64,000 nucleotides of DNA from Amia ocellicauda. Its lineage: Eukaryota > Chordata > Actinopteri > Amiiformes > Amiidae. Shown here piece by piece: positions 24,755 to 36,436 of the stretch. Location: the NCBI RefSeq assembly GCF_036373705.1, contig NC_089863.1, forward strand, positions 22,838,417-22,902,416, given 5' to 3'. The position numbers and the translations under genes were made by a program. Every line of letters starts with the position of its first letter. Within the stretch, counting starts at the first letter, position 1. The notes beneath the pieces were generated by a model, which was not told the origin of the DNA, made no database searches, and saw only the letters and a program-made list of their open reading frames with translations.

Positions 24755-25143
24755 TATGGCAAATCAAATTATAATTTAGAGATATCTTTAATTTCAAAAT
24801 ATCTGTAAATGGCTTCCTGTATGTAGCCCAAAATTATCACTTTCTATGCAGCTGAATGAAGAAACAAGAAGTGATAATGTCAACATACAGGAAGTAATTT
24901 TCCAGATCTCTAAATTATTTGCAGATATCGCTAAATGATTTACATATATATTACATCTTAATGACAGTTTGGCAGGTTTGGTTTGCCAAATTAACATTTA
25001 GAGATCTCTCTAAATGATTTAGAGATATCTTTAAAAAGGACCCTAGTTTGAAATCTGTAAATGGTTTAAACATATCCAAAATTCAATTCAAGATATCTTG
25101 AAATGCATTTCAAGATCTCAAAATAATAATTTGTCTTACCATA
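24755..25143. mobile_element. Palindromic MITE-like element in clk2 intron 1
   Basis: Ends TATGGCAAATCAAATTATAA and the partial complement TATGGTAAGACAAATTATTA face each other. Inside, an inverted pair (ACTTCCTGTATGT with AAGTGATAAT) and at least five AGATATC/AGATCTC palindromes recur. It begins 44 bp upstream of clk2 coding exon 2. No coding sequence. Confidence 0.5.
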
Positions 25144-25400
25144 CACAGAGAGCACACCACCCAACCACCTCCTTACATTCACTCACACTCTCAAATCGCC
25201 AACACTAATGAGCACACGCTCCTGAGGCCAGAGCCCCGGAGCAGAGGGCCCTGAGCAGGGGCAGGAGCTGCACACAGACAGCCACTCACTGCACACCCCT
25301 CTGACACACACTACCATCTTACCAAGGACTGTGTGAGTGTAGTATGTTATTGTGTGTGTATGTAACACACAATAATAAAACACATACAATTGACCTAGAC

Positions 25401-25698
25401 CAGGGGTTCCCATATTGCGGCATGGGGGCCAAATGCGGTGCTGCCCCCAAAGCCAACCTTCAACCACCCCTTTTCTGAACCTTTACTATATTTTTACACT
25501 TTACGAACATTTTATGTTACAAATTGCAAATGTAATTTGGGGGGAAATAATAAAACAATTAAAGTTCATAAATGTTCCTTAACAGAAATGTATAGGAAAT
25601 AAAAAGGTATGATTTGGGAAATATTTTTCTACTGCGGCCCCCCAACCCATGCAGCCTCCAGAAATTGGCCCTCCATCACCAGACATTGGGAACCCCTG
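25401..25698. mobile_element. hAT MITE with perfect 8-bp target duplication
   Basis: Begins CAGGGGTTCCC and ends GGGAACCCCTG, flanked on both sides by ACCTAGAC (25393-25400 and 25699-25706). It is 298 bp, noncoding, in clk2 intron 1. Confidence 0.9.
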
Positions 25699-26107
25699 AC
25701 CTAGACAATACAAGGATTAAAACCCCCGATATTTGTTATAAATCCTCGCTGTCGAGTTTGTTTTGTGTGTCGCAGTTGGGCCAGAAGACAGCTGCTGTGG
25801 GGCAGGTGAGACGGGTCGAGGTTCGGCTGGGCCAGTCGGACGGAGAGCCCCGAAACTAAGAAAGCTACAGCTGCCCCCATCAGCAGCACCGGCGCTACAC
25901 ACACATCTGCATCACTACAATAGCCAAGAGTGCCCCAGGACATGCAGAGAGAGATAGATAAAGCAAACACATTACTATTGTTCCTAATATTTTGAAGCTG
26001 GTCAACCCCCCAATACTGCCGGTGTGCCACAGCAGACTGGCTGACAGCCCTGTTGAGGTGTCTCAGTGCTCTGTGTTATGTCTGGGGAAAAGCTAGCAGG
26101 ACAGAAC

Positions 26108-27172
26108 TAGGGATGAGACCGAATAGTTGAATATTCGAGTGTTCGTTAAAGATGGCCACTATCAACAAGTGAATCTAATATTCGATAGTTAAAAAAAAAG
26201 TATATATTGATTTTATTTTAAAGCCTGTACTGTTGATTAGCTCTCTATGTAGCTTTAATGAAGATTGATGGGAGGATGGGATTTGCTATTTCTTGTATGT
26301 GACTGGCTAAACTAGAACATACCTTGGCTAAAAATGTCTTCCTCACAGAAAATTTCTGCATGGAAATACTTAAAGTTCATAAGTAAATTAAAACACTTAA
26401 TTACATAATATGTGCAGTGCAATTAAACTACCACAAATATATAACGGTATGTACCCCACATAGTCAAACACACTAGCAGACAAAGGGAAAGAGGAGCAAT
26501 AAACATTAATATTATTAAACTAGACATCTAGCCAGCTATTGCCTATAGGCGATTTATTTTTTATTCACTGGAACTCAAACACACAGGTATGTTTACGATT
26601 TGATTTAGCATAGACAGGTAGTCTAGTCAAGTGGCTTGGAATGGCATTTCACTATGAAAACACTGCCACAAGGATGCTAAAGGTAAATCGTTTGTGTTGC
26701 AGCTCACATCAAACTATTATTGAATGAAAATTTAATTATCGAATAACAATTGAGAAAGAAAAACAGTCTGGTATTTGCAGAATATTCAGTTCTTATGCCC
26801 ATGTCATCTCTGCCGTAATTTTCTCGAGACACACATTTAAAAAAATATGTATCACAACCTTTATAGTGAATTTGAATTTGTAATTACCATAAAAGGTTGT
26901 GACAATATCACGAACAATAATACCTGCTTGCAAAACACGAGAGTCTGACACAAGTTGACAGGTCTGCTTATTGCTGCTGTCATTATGCCATTTACTTCTG
27001 CTAATAGGAAGGTATTTTTTACATTTTACATGTTTATTCATATTTAAGTTGTTGCACTAGCCAAGTATTTTAAAATAAGGATCAGAGCTTAGGGAGGGGT
27101 GACCATTTGAATGATCGCTGCCAACAGCTGTGGAATTATCAATAGTCAAAATATTTGTCATGCACATCCCTA
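26108..27172. mobile_element. Non-autonomous hAT element with perfect 8-bp target duplication
   Basis: Ends TAGGGATGAGACCGAATAG and CATGCACATCCCTA, flanked on both sides by GACAGAAC (26100-26107 and 27173-27180). It is 1065 bp, AT-rich, with no transposase frame. It lies in clk2 intron 1. Confidence 0.85.
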
Positions 27173-27296
27173 GACAGAACCAGGTAACCCGCGAAAGTGA
27201 GCAAGGAGGAAAATGAGCACAGAGCACCATGTCTCTGACAACACCGGGGGCAGCAGCTGCCATTATAAATGTTCTTTATCTGAAACTTTTCTGCAG

Positions 27297-29040
27297 CAGT
27301 TCAGTCCAGTCCAGCAAGTGACTCTGCAGCAGGACAGTCCAGTCCAGTCCAGCCCAGAGACCCTGCAGCAGGACAGTCCAGTCCAGCCCAGAGACCCTGC
27401 AGCAGGACAGTCCAGTCCAGTCCAGCCCAGAGACCCTGCAGCAGGTCAGTCCAGTCCAGTCCAGCCCAGAGACCCTGCAGCAGGTCAGTCCAGTCCAGTC
27501 CAGCCCAGAGACCCTGCAGCAGGACAGTCCAGTCCAGCTCAGAGACCCTGCAGCAGGTCAGTCCAGTCCAGTCCAGCCCAGAGACCCTGCAGCAGGTCAG
27601 TCCAGTCCAGTCCAGCCCAGAGACCCTGCAGCAGGACAGTCCAGTCCAGTCCAGCTCAGAGACCCTGCAGCAGGTCAGTCCAGTCCAGTCCAGCCCAGAG
27701 ACCCTGCAGCAGGTCAGTCCAGTCCAGCCCAGAGACCCTGCAGCAGGATAGTCCAGTCCAGCCCAGAGACCCTGCAGCAGGTCAGTCCAGTCCAGTCCTG
27801 CCCAGAGACCCTGCGGCAGGACAGTCCAGTCCAGTCCAGCCCAGAGACCCTGCAGCAGGTCAGTCCAGTCCAGCCCAGCCCAGAGACCCTGCAGCAGGTC
27901 AGTCCAGTCCAGCCCAGAGACCCTGTAGCAGGACAGGACAGTCCAGTCCAGCCCAGAGACCCTGCAGCAGGTCAGTCCAGTCCAGTCCAGAGACCCTGCA
28001 GCAGGTCAGTCCAGTCCAGTCCAGTCCAGCCCAGAGACCCTGCGGCAGGACAGTCCAGTCCAGTCCAGCACAGAGACCCTGCGGCAGGACAGTCCAGTCC
28101 AGTCCAGTCCAGCACAGAGACCCTGCGGCAGGACAGTCCAGTCCAGTCCAGCACAGAGACCCTGCGGCAGGACAGTCCAGCCCAGAGACCCTGCAGCAGG
28201 TCAGTCCAGTCCAGTCCAGCCCAGAGACCCTGCGGCAGGACAGTCCAGTCCAGTCCAGCCCAGAGACCCTGCAGCAGGTCAGTCCAGTCCAGTCCAGCCC
28301 AGAGACCCTGCGGCAGGACAGTCCAGTCCAGTCCAGCACAGAGACCCTGCGGCAGGACAGTCCAGTCCAGCACAGAGACCCTGCGGCAGGACAGTCCAGT
28401 CCAGTCCAGCACAGAGACCCTGCGGCAGGACAGTCCAGTCCAGTCCAGCACAGAGACCCTGCGGCAGGACAGTCCAGCCCAGAGACCCTGCAGCAGGTCA
28501 GTCCAGTCCAGTCCAGCCCAGAGACCCTGCAGCAGGACAGTCCAGTCCAGTCCAGCTCAGAGACCCTGCAGCAGGTCAGTCCAGTCCAGTCCAGCCCAGA
28601 GACCCTGCAGCAGGTCAGTCCAGTCCAGCCCAGAGACCCTGCAGCAGGATAGTCCAGTCCAGCCCAGAGACCCTGCAGCAGGTCAGTCCAGTCCAGTCCT
28701 GCCCAGAGACCCTGCGGCAGGACAGTCCAGTCCAGTCCAGCCCAGAGACCCTGCGGCAGGACAGTCCAGTCCAGTCCAGCCCAGAGACCCTGCAGCAGGT
28801 CAGTCCAGTCCAGCCCAGCCCAGAGACCCTGCAGCAGGTCAGTCCAGTCCAGCCCAGAGACCCTGTAGCAGGACAGGACAGTCCAGTCCAGCCCAGAGAC
28901 CCTGCAGCAGGTCAGTCCAGTCCAGTCCAGAGACCCTGCAGCAGGTCAGTCCAGTCCAGTCCAGTCCAGCCCAGAGACCCTGCGGCAGGACAGTCCAGTC
29001 CAGTCCAGCCCAGAGACCCTGCAGCAGGACAGTCCAGTCT
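27297..29040. repeat. 1.7-kb minisatellite in clk2 intron 1
   Basis: About 45-50 units of CCAGTCCAGCCCAGAGACC + CTGCAGCAGGACAGT, with variants CTGCGGCAGG, CTGTAGCAGG and CAGCACAGAGACC. Unit length varies with the number of CCAGT/TCCAG repeats. A block of about 340 bp (from about 27660) recurs from about 28570, showing a higher-order duplication. The unit lacks stops, giving long open frames on both strands that I do not read as genes. A poly-A run (about 29153-29179) follows. Confidence 0.92.
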
Positions 29041-29869
29041 ACAGACCTTGTCCAGAACACCACCTCCGAAAAACATACCGTCAAGTTCTGAATTGCTGTC
29101 GTTTCACATGACAACTCATTTCTGCAGTGGATTCTGAGGCCCAATTTGAAAAGAAAAAAAAAAAAAAAAAAAAAAAAAACGAACGTTGCTATTCCAGAAC
29201 CACAGAAGGCCACGTTCTACACGTTCACTACCACAGACAAATTCAAGTCTTAAATAATGACAGTTAGTGACTCAAACGGAACCGAGCCCAGGTAACACTT
29301 GGCACCTCAGGCATCGCCTCCCTAGGGGGGTTATGGGTAATGGCAGCCAATGCGGCTGTGATGTTTATTTTTGAAAGTCGGACAAGGAAGGCATCGATTC
29401 AAACTGAACCCTTTTAACGTCATGTGTCGAAACGAATACGCCGAGGCCAAGGACCCTTTGCAACTATGAACGTTATATATATTATATATTGTATGCCTAT
29501 ATATATTTAACTATTAGTAAACACACACAGATACATTATGTCGTAGCGTTCAGTTTCTCCCAAAGCCGAAGACATGGGTCCAGTGTGGGGCACAAGCACA
29601 AAATAAACCCCATGCACGACATGATGTAGGGTGACAAACATCTGTGCGCATATGAATGCACAGCAACATCTGGGCGCATATCCACCTCTGTGCGTGGTTC
29701 TGTCACGCACAACAGCTGGACGCGCGGGGGTAATCGAGGATAAGGTCGGGATGCGGACTTTAATGTCAAAACAGACCCACTACGACGGGCCACAGACGTG
29801 GGGGCGACTGGATATGAACCAGACGTGGGAGATTAATGAAGAAAATACGCGTGGAGGGGAGAAGGGGAC

Positions 29870-30270
29870 ACTGGTGCGCAAAAGGCAACAACGGGCCCTA
29901 CACCACGTCTCTGGCGGAGGAGGCTCTCCCTGCCCGCTTCCCCCGGACCGGCCGTGCGCTGCCCCACATCTGCGCCTCGGTGTTTCTCTCCGGTCCGCCA
30001 TTTTATATCCGCAGCTCCGCCGCCGCACAGTCGCCCGAGAGCCGCCATCTTCTCTCGCACAGCCCGCCCCGCCGCAGTGTGCGAGAGAGACCGAGGCAGA
30101 GGGCGGAAGACACGGGCTGTTCCGTCTCCTCCGCCGCGCCGACAATGACACGACCCCGCCGGCCAGCGCCTCGCCCTCCCGGCCGCCTCCAGCACAACCA
30201 CCGTAACAAAGAAAAGTGCATCATTACCGTTTTAGCAGCGAGGCCTGTCCGCTTATCCCAAAGGAAATCC
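29870..30270 (-). promoter_or_regulatory. CpG-rich promoter and first exon region of clk2
   Basis: The only extended CpG-dense, GC-rich stretch in the window, at the expected 5' end of clk2. It holds two YY1-type motifs that read AAAATGGCGG and AAGATGGCGG on the gene strand (29995-30004 and 30042-30051), typical of housekeeping promoters just after the start site. I could not fix the noncoding exon 1 donor. Confidence 0.6.
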
Positions 30271-30277
30271 GTCTTGG

Positions 30278-30279
<2 letters not shown>

Positions 30280-30322
<43 letters not shown>

Positions 30323-30504
30323 TTCGGATCAGCCCCCCAATCCTGCGTGCGCGTTCACGAGAACACACGCATCGTCCGTACGCTGCGTCCTCGCCGCCGA
30401 GAGCTTTCTGTCATTTAAAACCACATACATACATACATACATACATAAATAAATAAATAAGGAATAATTTAACATACAATTATTATTATTATTATTATTA
30501 TTAT

Positions 30505-30536
<32 letters not shown>

Positions 30537-30676
30537 TTATCACAAGTAATCCAGCAATATTTTAAGGACTCTGGGCAGTATCTATTATTCATATGAATGC
30601 TAATTGTGTTATAAAGAAGTGGTGATAGTGGAACTGGTGAAATTAGTTATTATTAATAGCAGTAGATATACACTCC

Positions 30677-30714
<38 letters not shown>

Positions 30715-30715
30715 T
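30280..30715. repeat. Microsatellite cluster
   Basis: (TC)n at about 30280-30315, (CATA)n and (AATA)n at 30425-30462, (TTA)n and (GTA)n at 30480-30537, and (TTA)n at 30677-30713. No gene signal. Confidence 0.9.
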
Positions 30716-31116
30716 TGAAAGAAATTCGTATGGAAATCTGGGGATTATGTACATTACTACACAATACTGCATTGAGAAGAGTGACACAACGGAGGCAGGA
30801 TATGTGTATTTATTTATGTCATGTCTGGATGGCTGTTTTGGTTCAGTGGTGACAGAAATCACGGTGCCAGAGTGTGTTACAGCACAGCGTGTTACAGTAA
30901 TACAGCAAGATACAAGCATGATTTTATAAGCTAATAGTCAGGCCATGCAATCATTTGCTTAGGTTAATTTGAGATTTGATTGATTTTGTTATGTGACATT
31001 TGAACTATACTCACTGGAAAACATTTATGTGCATTATCTAAGGTTGCCAACTATCTATTTTATAGCATTATCTCATGTTGTTATTTTCAAATAACGTTAC
31101 TCTATATTTCCTGCAG

Positions 31117-32270
31117 GTGTTCCTTGTACACCAGCTGAATTCTTCATGCAATGCCGGCACTGCAAGTCAGCCAGTCCTGGTCAATATTTTCTGTTGAGAC
31201 ACTACAGGCTCAAGCACTGGCACCCAGGAAGAAGTTTGCCATTGCCTCACTTGCATTCACTGCAGATCCACTTCTTCAGGATGTACCATGGCAAGGGTGG
31301 AGACCTTGGAAACAAGATGAAGTGCCTTATTGCTAAACTTGATGAGGAAAGTTCTGAAAGTAGACTATCTATTGGCAGTGTATATATCAGTCCTATGGGG
31401 ATAAGTAAAATGTTTTTCAGGTTTGTAAAGGACATGCACAATGAGATGCTGAATGAAGGTTATCAAAGACTTGCTTGGTAAGATTTTATCAATGTCTTTC
31501 AAAAATCTTGTGCACTGGTCTTGTGAGACTTCGATATTGATATCTTTGTGGAACAGAAATTTGGAGGAGAGGACAAATGGAAAATATTGACTAAATACTC
31601 CATGACGTATATTTAGATGTCCGCAACATTCATGAATGTGTTAGGATACATTTAGTGTCTTAACAAATAAACTGTAATTGACTTTTGATTTCTCAACCCT
31701 TTTCATGTCATGTCCAGTGGAAATACAGACAAGAAGCATGGATGTCCATTCTTCAGCTTCTGGAGCGAGACCTTGCCCAAACTGTACCAAGGCCTGTGTT
31801 AGCACTGCAATCATTTTAGAAGAAAAAGTGGCCACTGAAGACCTTGGGGGCTTCATGAATGCATTTGCTCTGTTCTTTGGTCTCATTTATGCCCTTAATA
31901 CAGGGGTGTCAGACTCCAGTCCTGGGGGGCCACAGTGTCTGCTGGTGTTTGTTCCAACAGGAGCTCCCAATTACTTAATTAATGTCATAATTTACTCAGG
32001 CAAGCTCATCTAAAACTTACATATTCTATTTTCATAGCCGATTCCTTACAATTTGTTGAGTACTCAAAACATTGAAGCCACAGAACACTTCAGGGTCTGG
32101 CGAGAAGTGTTACATGAATTAAGTCTGACACTCCTGCCTTAATACGAGTATCCAAATGGTCCGAAATACAGATTTGAGGCAGTGCAGGGTCTGGGTCTTG
32201 GAGATCAGTGCTCTAACAGAGTCCAGATGCTGAAGAATAAACTGTCGAAGGTGTAGGTCTGCTCTGTTCT
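31117..32270 (+). pseudogene. Fragment of a repeated fish gene with a C2H2 finger
   Basis: After a TTTCCTGCAG acceptor the frame reads a C2H2-type finger (CRHCKSASPGQYFLLRHYRLKH, split here as C-x2-C-x12-H-x4-H). Later pieces include LLERDLAQT, ATEDLGGFMNAFALFFGLIYALN and, beyond a MITE, YPNGPKYRFEAVQGLGLGDQ. This resembles an uncharacterised multi-copy fish protein that often travels with repeats. It is interrupted by a hAT MITE (31901-32136) and by stops. A second, 5'-shorter copy is at 39044-40110. Function unknown. Confidence 0.4.
31901..32136. mobile_element. hAT MITE, copy in duplicon A
   Basis: Begins CAGGGGTGTCAGACTCCAG, ends AGTCTGACACTCCTG, and is flanked by the 8-bp duplication CCTTAATA (31893-31900, 32137-32144). 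It splits the gene fragment around it. The same insertion is at 39738-39974, so it predates the A/B duplication. Confidence 0.88.
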
Positions 32271-32619
32271 CCATTCTTGTCTGCATTGGAGAACAAGGTC
32301 AGAGTAGCAGATTGGATAAACTGAAATAAGGTTTTAGTTTTCATTTTCTTTATTATAATCCCAAGGTGAAAGATCCATACATTTAAGCCAGTATTTTGTG
32401 GTCATGTTCTCCTGTCACCAGCCAGAAGTACTGGTAGCTGTGCATGGGAATAAAGAGGAGACCCAGATGCATTTTGAAGGTTTATTGGTTCCATTGCAAC
32501 AAGCAGACACTGGAATTCCTCAGGGACCTGGGGAGAGAAGGAGCACATGAGCACTGTAGCCTGGGCAACAAAGCAGTGGAGCACTAGGAGAGGAAGACCC
32601 TTACCTGCCAGCCATCCTG

Positions 32620-34969
32620 TTACACTGGGAATCGTTCATCCTCCTCGTCAGTCTCCTCTCTATGGAACTCCTCTCGCTCATCTTCATCCTCATCCCGAAA
32701 GCTCGCCCACGACGACTCCTCACCTTTAAACAGTTCAGCTGCATATTCCTCCGACGCCACGGGTCCCTCTTCAGAGTCATCCCAGGCGTCCCAGGAATCC
32801 ACCTCTACCGCTGCCGGACTGTCGACTGCTGCAGACTCCTCTGGCCGAGAGTCCACTTGCCTAGCTTCTCCTTCAGCATGGGACCCCAAACCTGGAACCG
32901 CGTCTTCCCCTGACCAACGGGCTCCTTCCACCGAGTCCATTTTAGCACCGGGATGCTCCAAGGGCAGCAGGTGACTGGTCACTAGGCCGCTCCTCTGACC
33001 TGGTGGCAATACAGACGAGAAAGAAGGATTGAGGAGTTACGGATTAAGAACACAGGTCTATTGGACGCATGGGTATAGAGGGACTGCAAGTCGACGCACT
33101 TGCAAGTCAGAAGAACAGAGGCAAGAGTCACAGCACCAGTATACCCACCTTCCGCCCGGTCCCCAGCACACCTGGAGTCACAGCAAGCGCACACAGCATG
33201 GTTCCCATACAGCTCCTCCCACCTGTTCACAAGAGGAGAGGGTCACAGGCCTGTTTTCCCCCCCATCACAGACTGCCCAGAGCAGCAGCCTGCTGCAATA
33301 GAGGTACCTTTTAGCTTTTCGGTTGTAGGTGCAGGATTTGGCGCCTGGAGTCACATGTTCTGCCACAGTCATGGTGCAGTGCATGTACAGCTCAGTCATC
33401 CCATGCTGTAGGGGAGCAGACAACATACAGGGGGGGGGGGGGGGGGTGGCGGCTTCAAATCACTATAAAAAAGGTTCTCCCACATCCTCGGGAAAAGGCT
33501 TCCTATAGATCTTGGCTCAGCAATGGTGGAAAAGTCACACAGTGGGTTCCATCGTAGCAGCATGCATTGGATACCTCGGACAGGGTCTTCTGAAACAGGA
33601 AGGCGTCGATGGTGAAGCGGAGAACGTCCTTCCTCGTGTACGGCACGAACCTGGACTGGCACCCATCAGCCTTGCTGTCTACCAGGCACCTGTGGGCAAG
33701 CAGAGACCTTGGCATCTTGACCAGAAGACGGGGTGAAAGCTGGTTAAGCCACCGAGAATACGGCCTTACCCAAAGTTGTCAATCACGGTGAACCTGGGCT
33801 TGGAGTGCCGATCCGGAGAGGCCGTGGCATAGCAGGACTGGATGAACAGCCGCTGCCCTTCAGTGGCAAAGTAGCCTGTGGCCTGGAAGTACATGGGCTG
33901 ACCCAGGTAGTAGATGTTCTTTGGGGAGAGTCTGATCCACTGCTCTGTGAAAGCAGGGCAGGGTTATGCATCCATGCACACACCACCCCCACAAGCAGCC
34001 AGCAGTTACAGATACCGTACCATTGGTGGTGACCAGGATGTAGCCATGTCTGTTCTTCAGCTCTCTGAAGAAGGCAGATTTGTCCATGCCTGGAAGGGTG
34101 CTGCCATGCTGGGGGAATGTGGGCTGGTAGCCAATCTTGTAGGAATAGTGGAACCTGCAAAGGCAGTACAGCAGAGCAGATCAGGAAGGAGGCAGCCAAT
34201 TGCCTCCAATTACTGCTCTACACCTCAGATGAAGCAAATCCATACCGGTTGTAGACCAGCTGGATGGGCACAGTGAAGGACACGCCCCGGATTACTGGGT
34301 GTGAAGAAGTTGGCGGGGAGTAGCGCAGAGTGTTGGAGTACACCAGTCGGCCATTAATGATCTACAGGATTAAGTTGGACACCATGGAAGAGGGATGAGC
34401 CAATATGAAGATACTGGAACCAGCATCACGGCTATCCAGTTGACATTACCTCCCAGAAATTGCGTAGCATGCAACATTGCAAGCTGTGAAACCACACGGC
34501 TACTTACCGATCGATTGTTCCCACACTCGTTCAGCCCGTAGATGAAGTAGTAGTAGTGCTCAGTGGTCTTACTGACGGCGCAGCTCCCCAGCATGAGCTC
34601 CGAAGGCCTGCACCTGAAGCCGTTGATGTTCTTATGCACTGCCACGTACATCTTACTGTAGTCTCCCCACACTGCAACGCCTCGGTTCTGGACCTTCTTG
34701 GGATGCACTCCTTTCTGCAGGTTGACACCGGGGAACAGGATGCGCCTCAGGTCATCCGGCATGGGCTCGCTGCCAGTGGCCGGCCGGAGTTTCTTTGGGT
34801 CTACCAGAGGAGCCGACGCCTGGATGAACATGGGGAGAACGCGGTAGTGCTTGGACAGCGTCTTGATGTCGGAGGATTCCTTTGAAGTCTCATTGTCACT
34901 GTCGGCAAAGACCGGTGTAGGGAATAATACTCCTACACAGAGGCAGAGAGCAATGCAGAACAGCTTCAT
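32620..34969 (-). CDS. zp3: ZP3-like egg-coat protein, copy A
   Basis: ZP-domain proteins polymerise into the egg envelope; ZP3 relatives provide one filament subunit. Eight exons, as in ZP3 genes, join in frame: 34969-34508, 34361-34246, 34154-34021, 33944-33770, 33689-33575, 33405-33308, 33222-33149, 32999-32620 (1554 nt, 517 aa). A signal peptide (MKLFCIALCLCVGVLF) is followed by ZP-N (KMYVAVHKN, GLNECGNN), then ZP-C (QSCYATASPD, NFGCLVDSK, ELYMHCTM, KSCTYNRKAKRWEELYG) and the ZP3 signature CACCDSRC. The ZP-N cysteines expected at VWG and PIQL are missing. Exon 8 encodes an acidic Glu/Asp/Ser tail; I see no transmembrane segment and no clear furin site. After the stop, a donor at 32605 and acceptor at 32527 suggest a 76-bp 3' UTR intron. 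AATAAA is at 32481-32486. Confidence 0.9.
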
Positions 34970-35117
34970 TGCACAGAGAACAAGCACGTGACAACGCCAC
35001 TGGAAAGAGAGGATTAAACAACAGCACTGCAATGCCTCTGCAATAACCACTAAACCCCCCGTTCACTCACAGACACACTAGCCCAGAAAGTGATAATCAC
35101 TAGGGCACTGCTCCTGC

Positions 35118-35185
35118 TCTATATAGGGCTAGACGTAAATAACAAACAGCTGCTATTGTGATCTCTCAATTAACACATCCAGCTG
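35118..35185 (-). promoter_or_regulatory. TATA box and two E-boxes, ZP3-like copy A
   Basis: CTATATAGA on the gene strand (35118-35126) lies about 150 bp upstream of the start codon, with CAGCTG at 35147-35152 and 35180-35185 beyond it. FIGLA drives ZP genes through CANNTG boxes. The same arrangement is kept in copies B and C. Confidence 0.55.
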
Positions 35186-36436
35186 AATCATCCCTAGTGG
35201 TATCTGCTGCTTGTATGTTGTGTGTAATGCCTGGTTACATTTATTAATGTGTTTGTTATATCCAGTGAATTAGAGGGCTAGGTCTGTCTATTATGTTGTT
35301 CACATAAGTTGAAGTGCCTATAGCTTTCAAATTGCAGTTTAAATTAATTGTTTCACAAATTACACCTAATCAAGCCATTGTTAAAGCTAAGGGCAGCTGC
35401 ATTGTCTGGAATTCATTTGGAAAAGGCGTTAATTGCTGGAACCCTGTTGATTTACTTAACGTGGTTGAAATGGCCCTCGTGAGCATCGCTTGCTCAACGA
35501 GCTTGTCAGGGCGTTTGTTTTGTCAGAGGACGATATGTTTACTGCAATACATGCTACAGAAGTAAAGGAAGTCTGTTTCATGAAAAATGAATCCGTATTG
35601 TCAGCTCCTCCTTAATTATTATCATTATTGGTAGTATTTCATGTTACAACCGATGTATGATTACTGCAGCTTCAAAATTCCAGGCGAGGTTCTTTTGGGT
35701 CTATGTAGCACCTTTTGGTTCTTGCAACCACATTTGGAAGCTTTTCTTTTTGAAAAGGGTTAATTGAAAGAAACTATTATTGATACATTATTTTGCAGGC
35801 ATCCTATGAGGATCATAGGTTGTATTAAAGTGCCAAGATGTCATGTGTCTAGCTGCTGAATTGCACTGTTTGTCTTCAGACTTCCTTTTCTAGTATTGTA
35901 TTGTTGCTTGATGAGATGCGAGTTTTCTTTGACTTATAAACTTTGGTCATGCACAGTAAGTGCTACAGTATACAGCATTGTTTTCACACATCATTATTTT
36001 GTCTATATTTAAAAGTTAAAGCATATACTGTTGTATATACAACAACAATAAACAACAAACAGTTACTCAAAATGGGATACAACTAACCTAATATATTTTA
36101 TAATTCAGCTTTTATGGATGAAAAGGGTGTTTCACAAATTGTAACATACATGGTTCCATTTTGAGCCATTTGGTTCCATGCTGTGGGATCTCTAGGGTTC
36201 CTACCATAGAGCTTCAGGAAATGGTTCTCTAATGCAGCATTTATTGTAGGTGTCTGCCTGCGTACAGTGAGTCGGTTCTCCCCGATCCCGCGTGGGTTTA
36301 TGACAGGTTTCTTTCTTCCCACAGCCCAATGGCATGCTGCTTAGGCTAATTGACTACACCAAATTGCCCTGTAGTCATATGTGTGTTTTGCCTTGCAATG
36401 GTCTGCCTTTGGGTTTAGACAAGGTTTAGACGAGGC

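Noticed and set aside
27213-28652. Open frame of 479 codons (plus strand) rich in Ser, Pro, Gln and Arg
   Set aside because: It is the minisatellite read in frame; the unit lacks stops, and antisense frames are open as well. No start context, domain or splice logic supports a protein.
29631-30456. Open frames of about 190-206 codons on the plus strand over the CpG region
   Set aside because: GC-rich DNA with few stops, low-complexity composition, and repeat at the end. No homology recognised, so no divergent gene is called.
32662-34276. Several 75-120-codon frames opposite the ZP3-like exons, repeated in each duplicon
   Set aside because: They are antisense shadows of exons; conservation follows from the duplication itself.
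34531-34728. Shifted frame of ZP3-like exon 1 reading LQCGETTVR, like a canonical ZP-N start
   Set aside because: The frame is not continuous with the rest of exon 1 or with the conserved KMYVAVHKN-to-NECGNN segment. Treated as coincidence, though it touches the site of the missing cysteine and is worth rechecking in an alignment.
36098-36322. 74-codon minus-strand frame, also at 58441-58665
   Set aside because: It lies in a noncoding repeat shared by duplicons A and C (GGTTCC/GGTTCT-rich, as in fish MITEs). No domain, no splice context.
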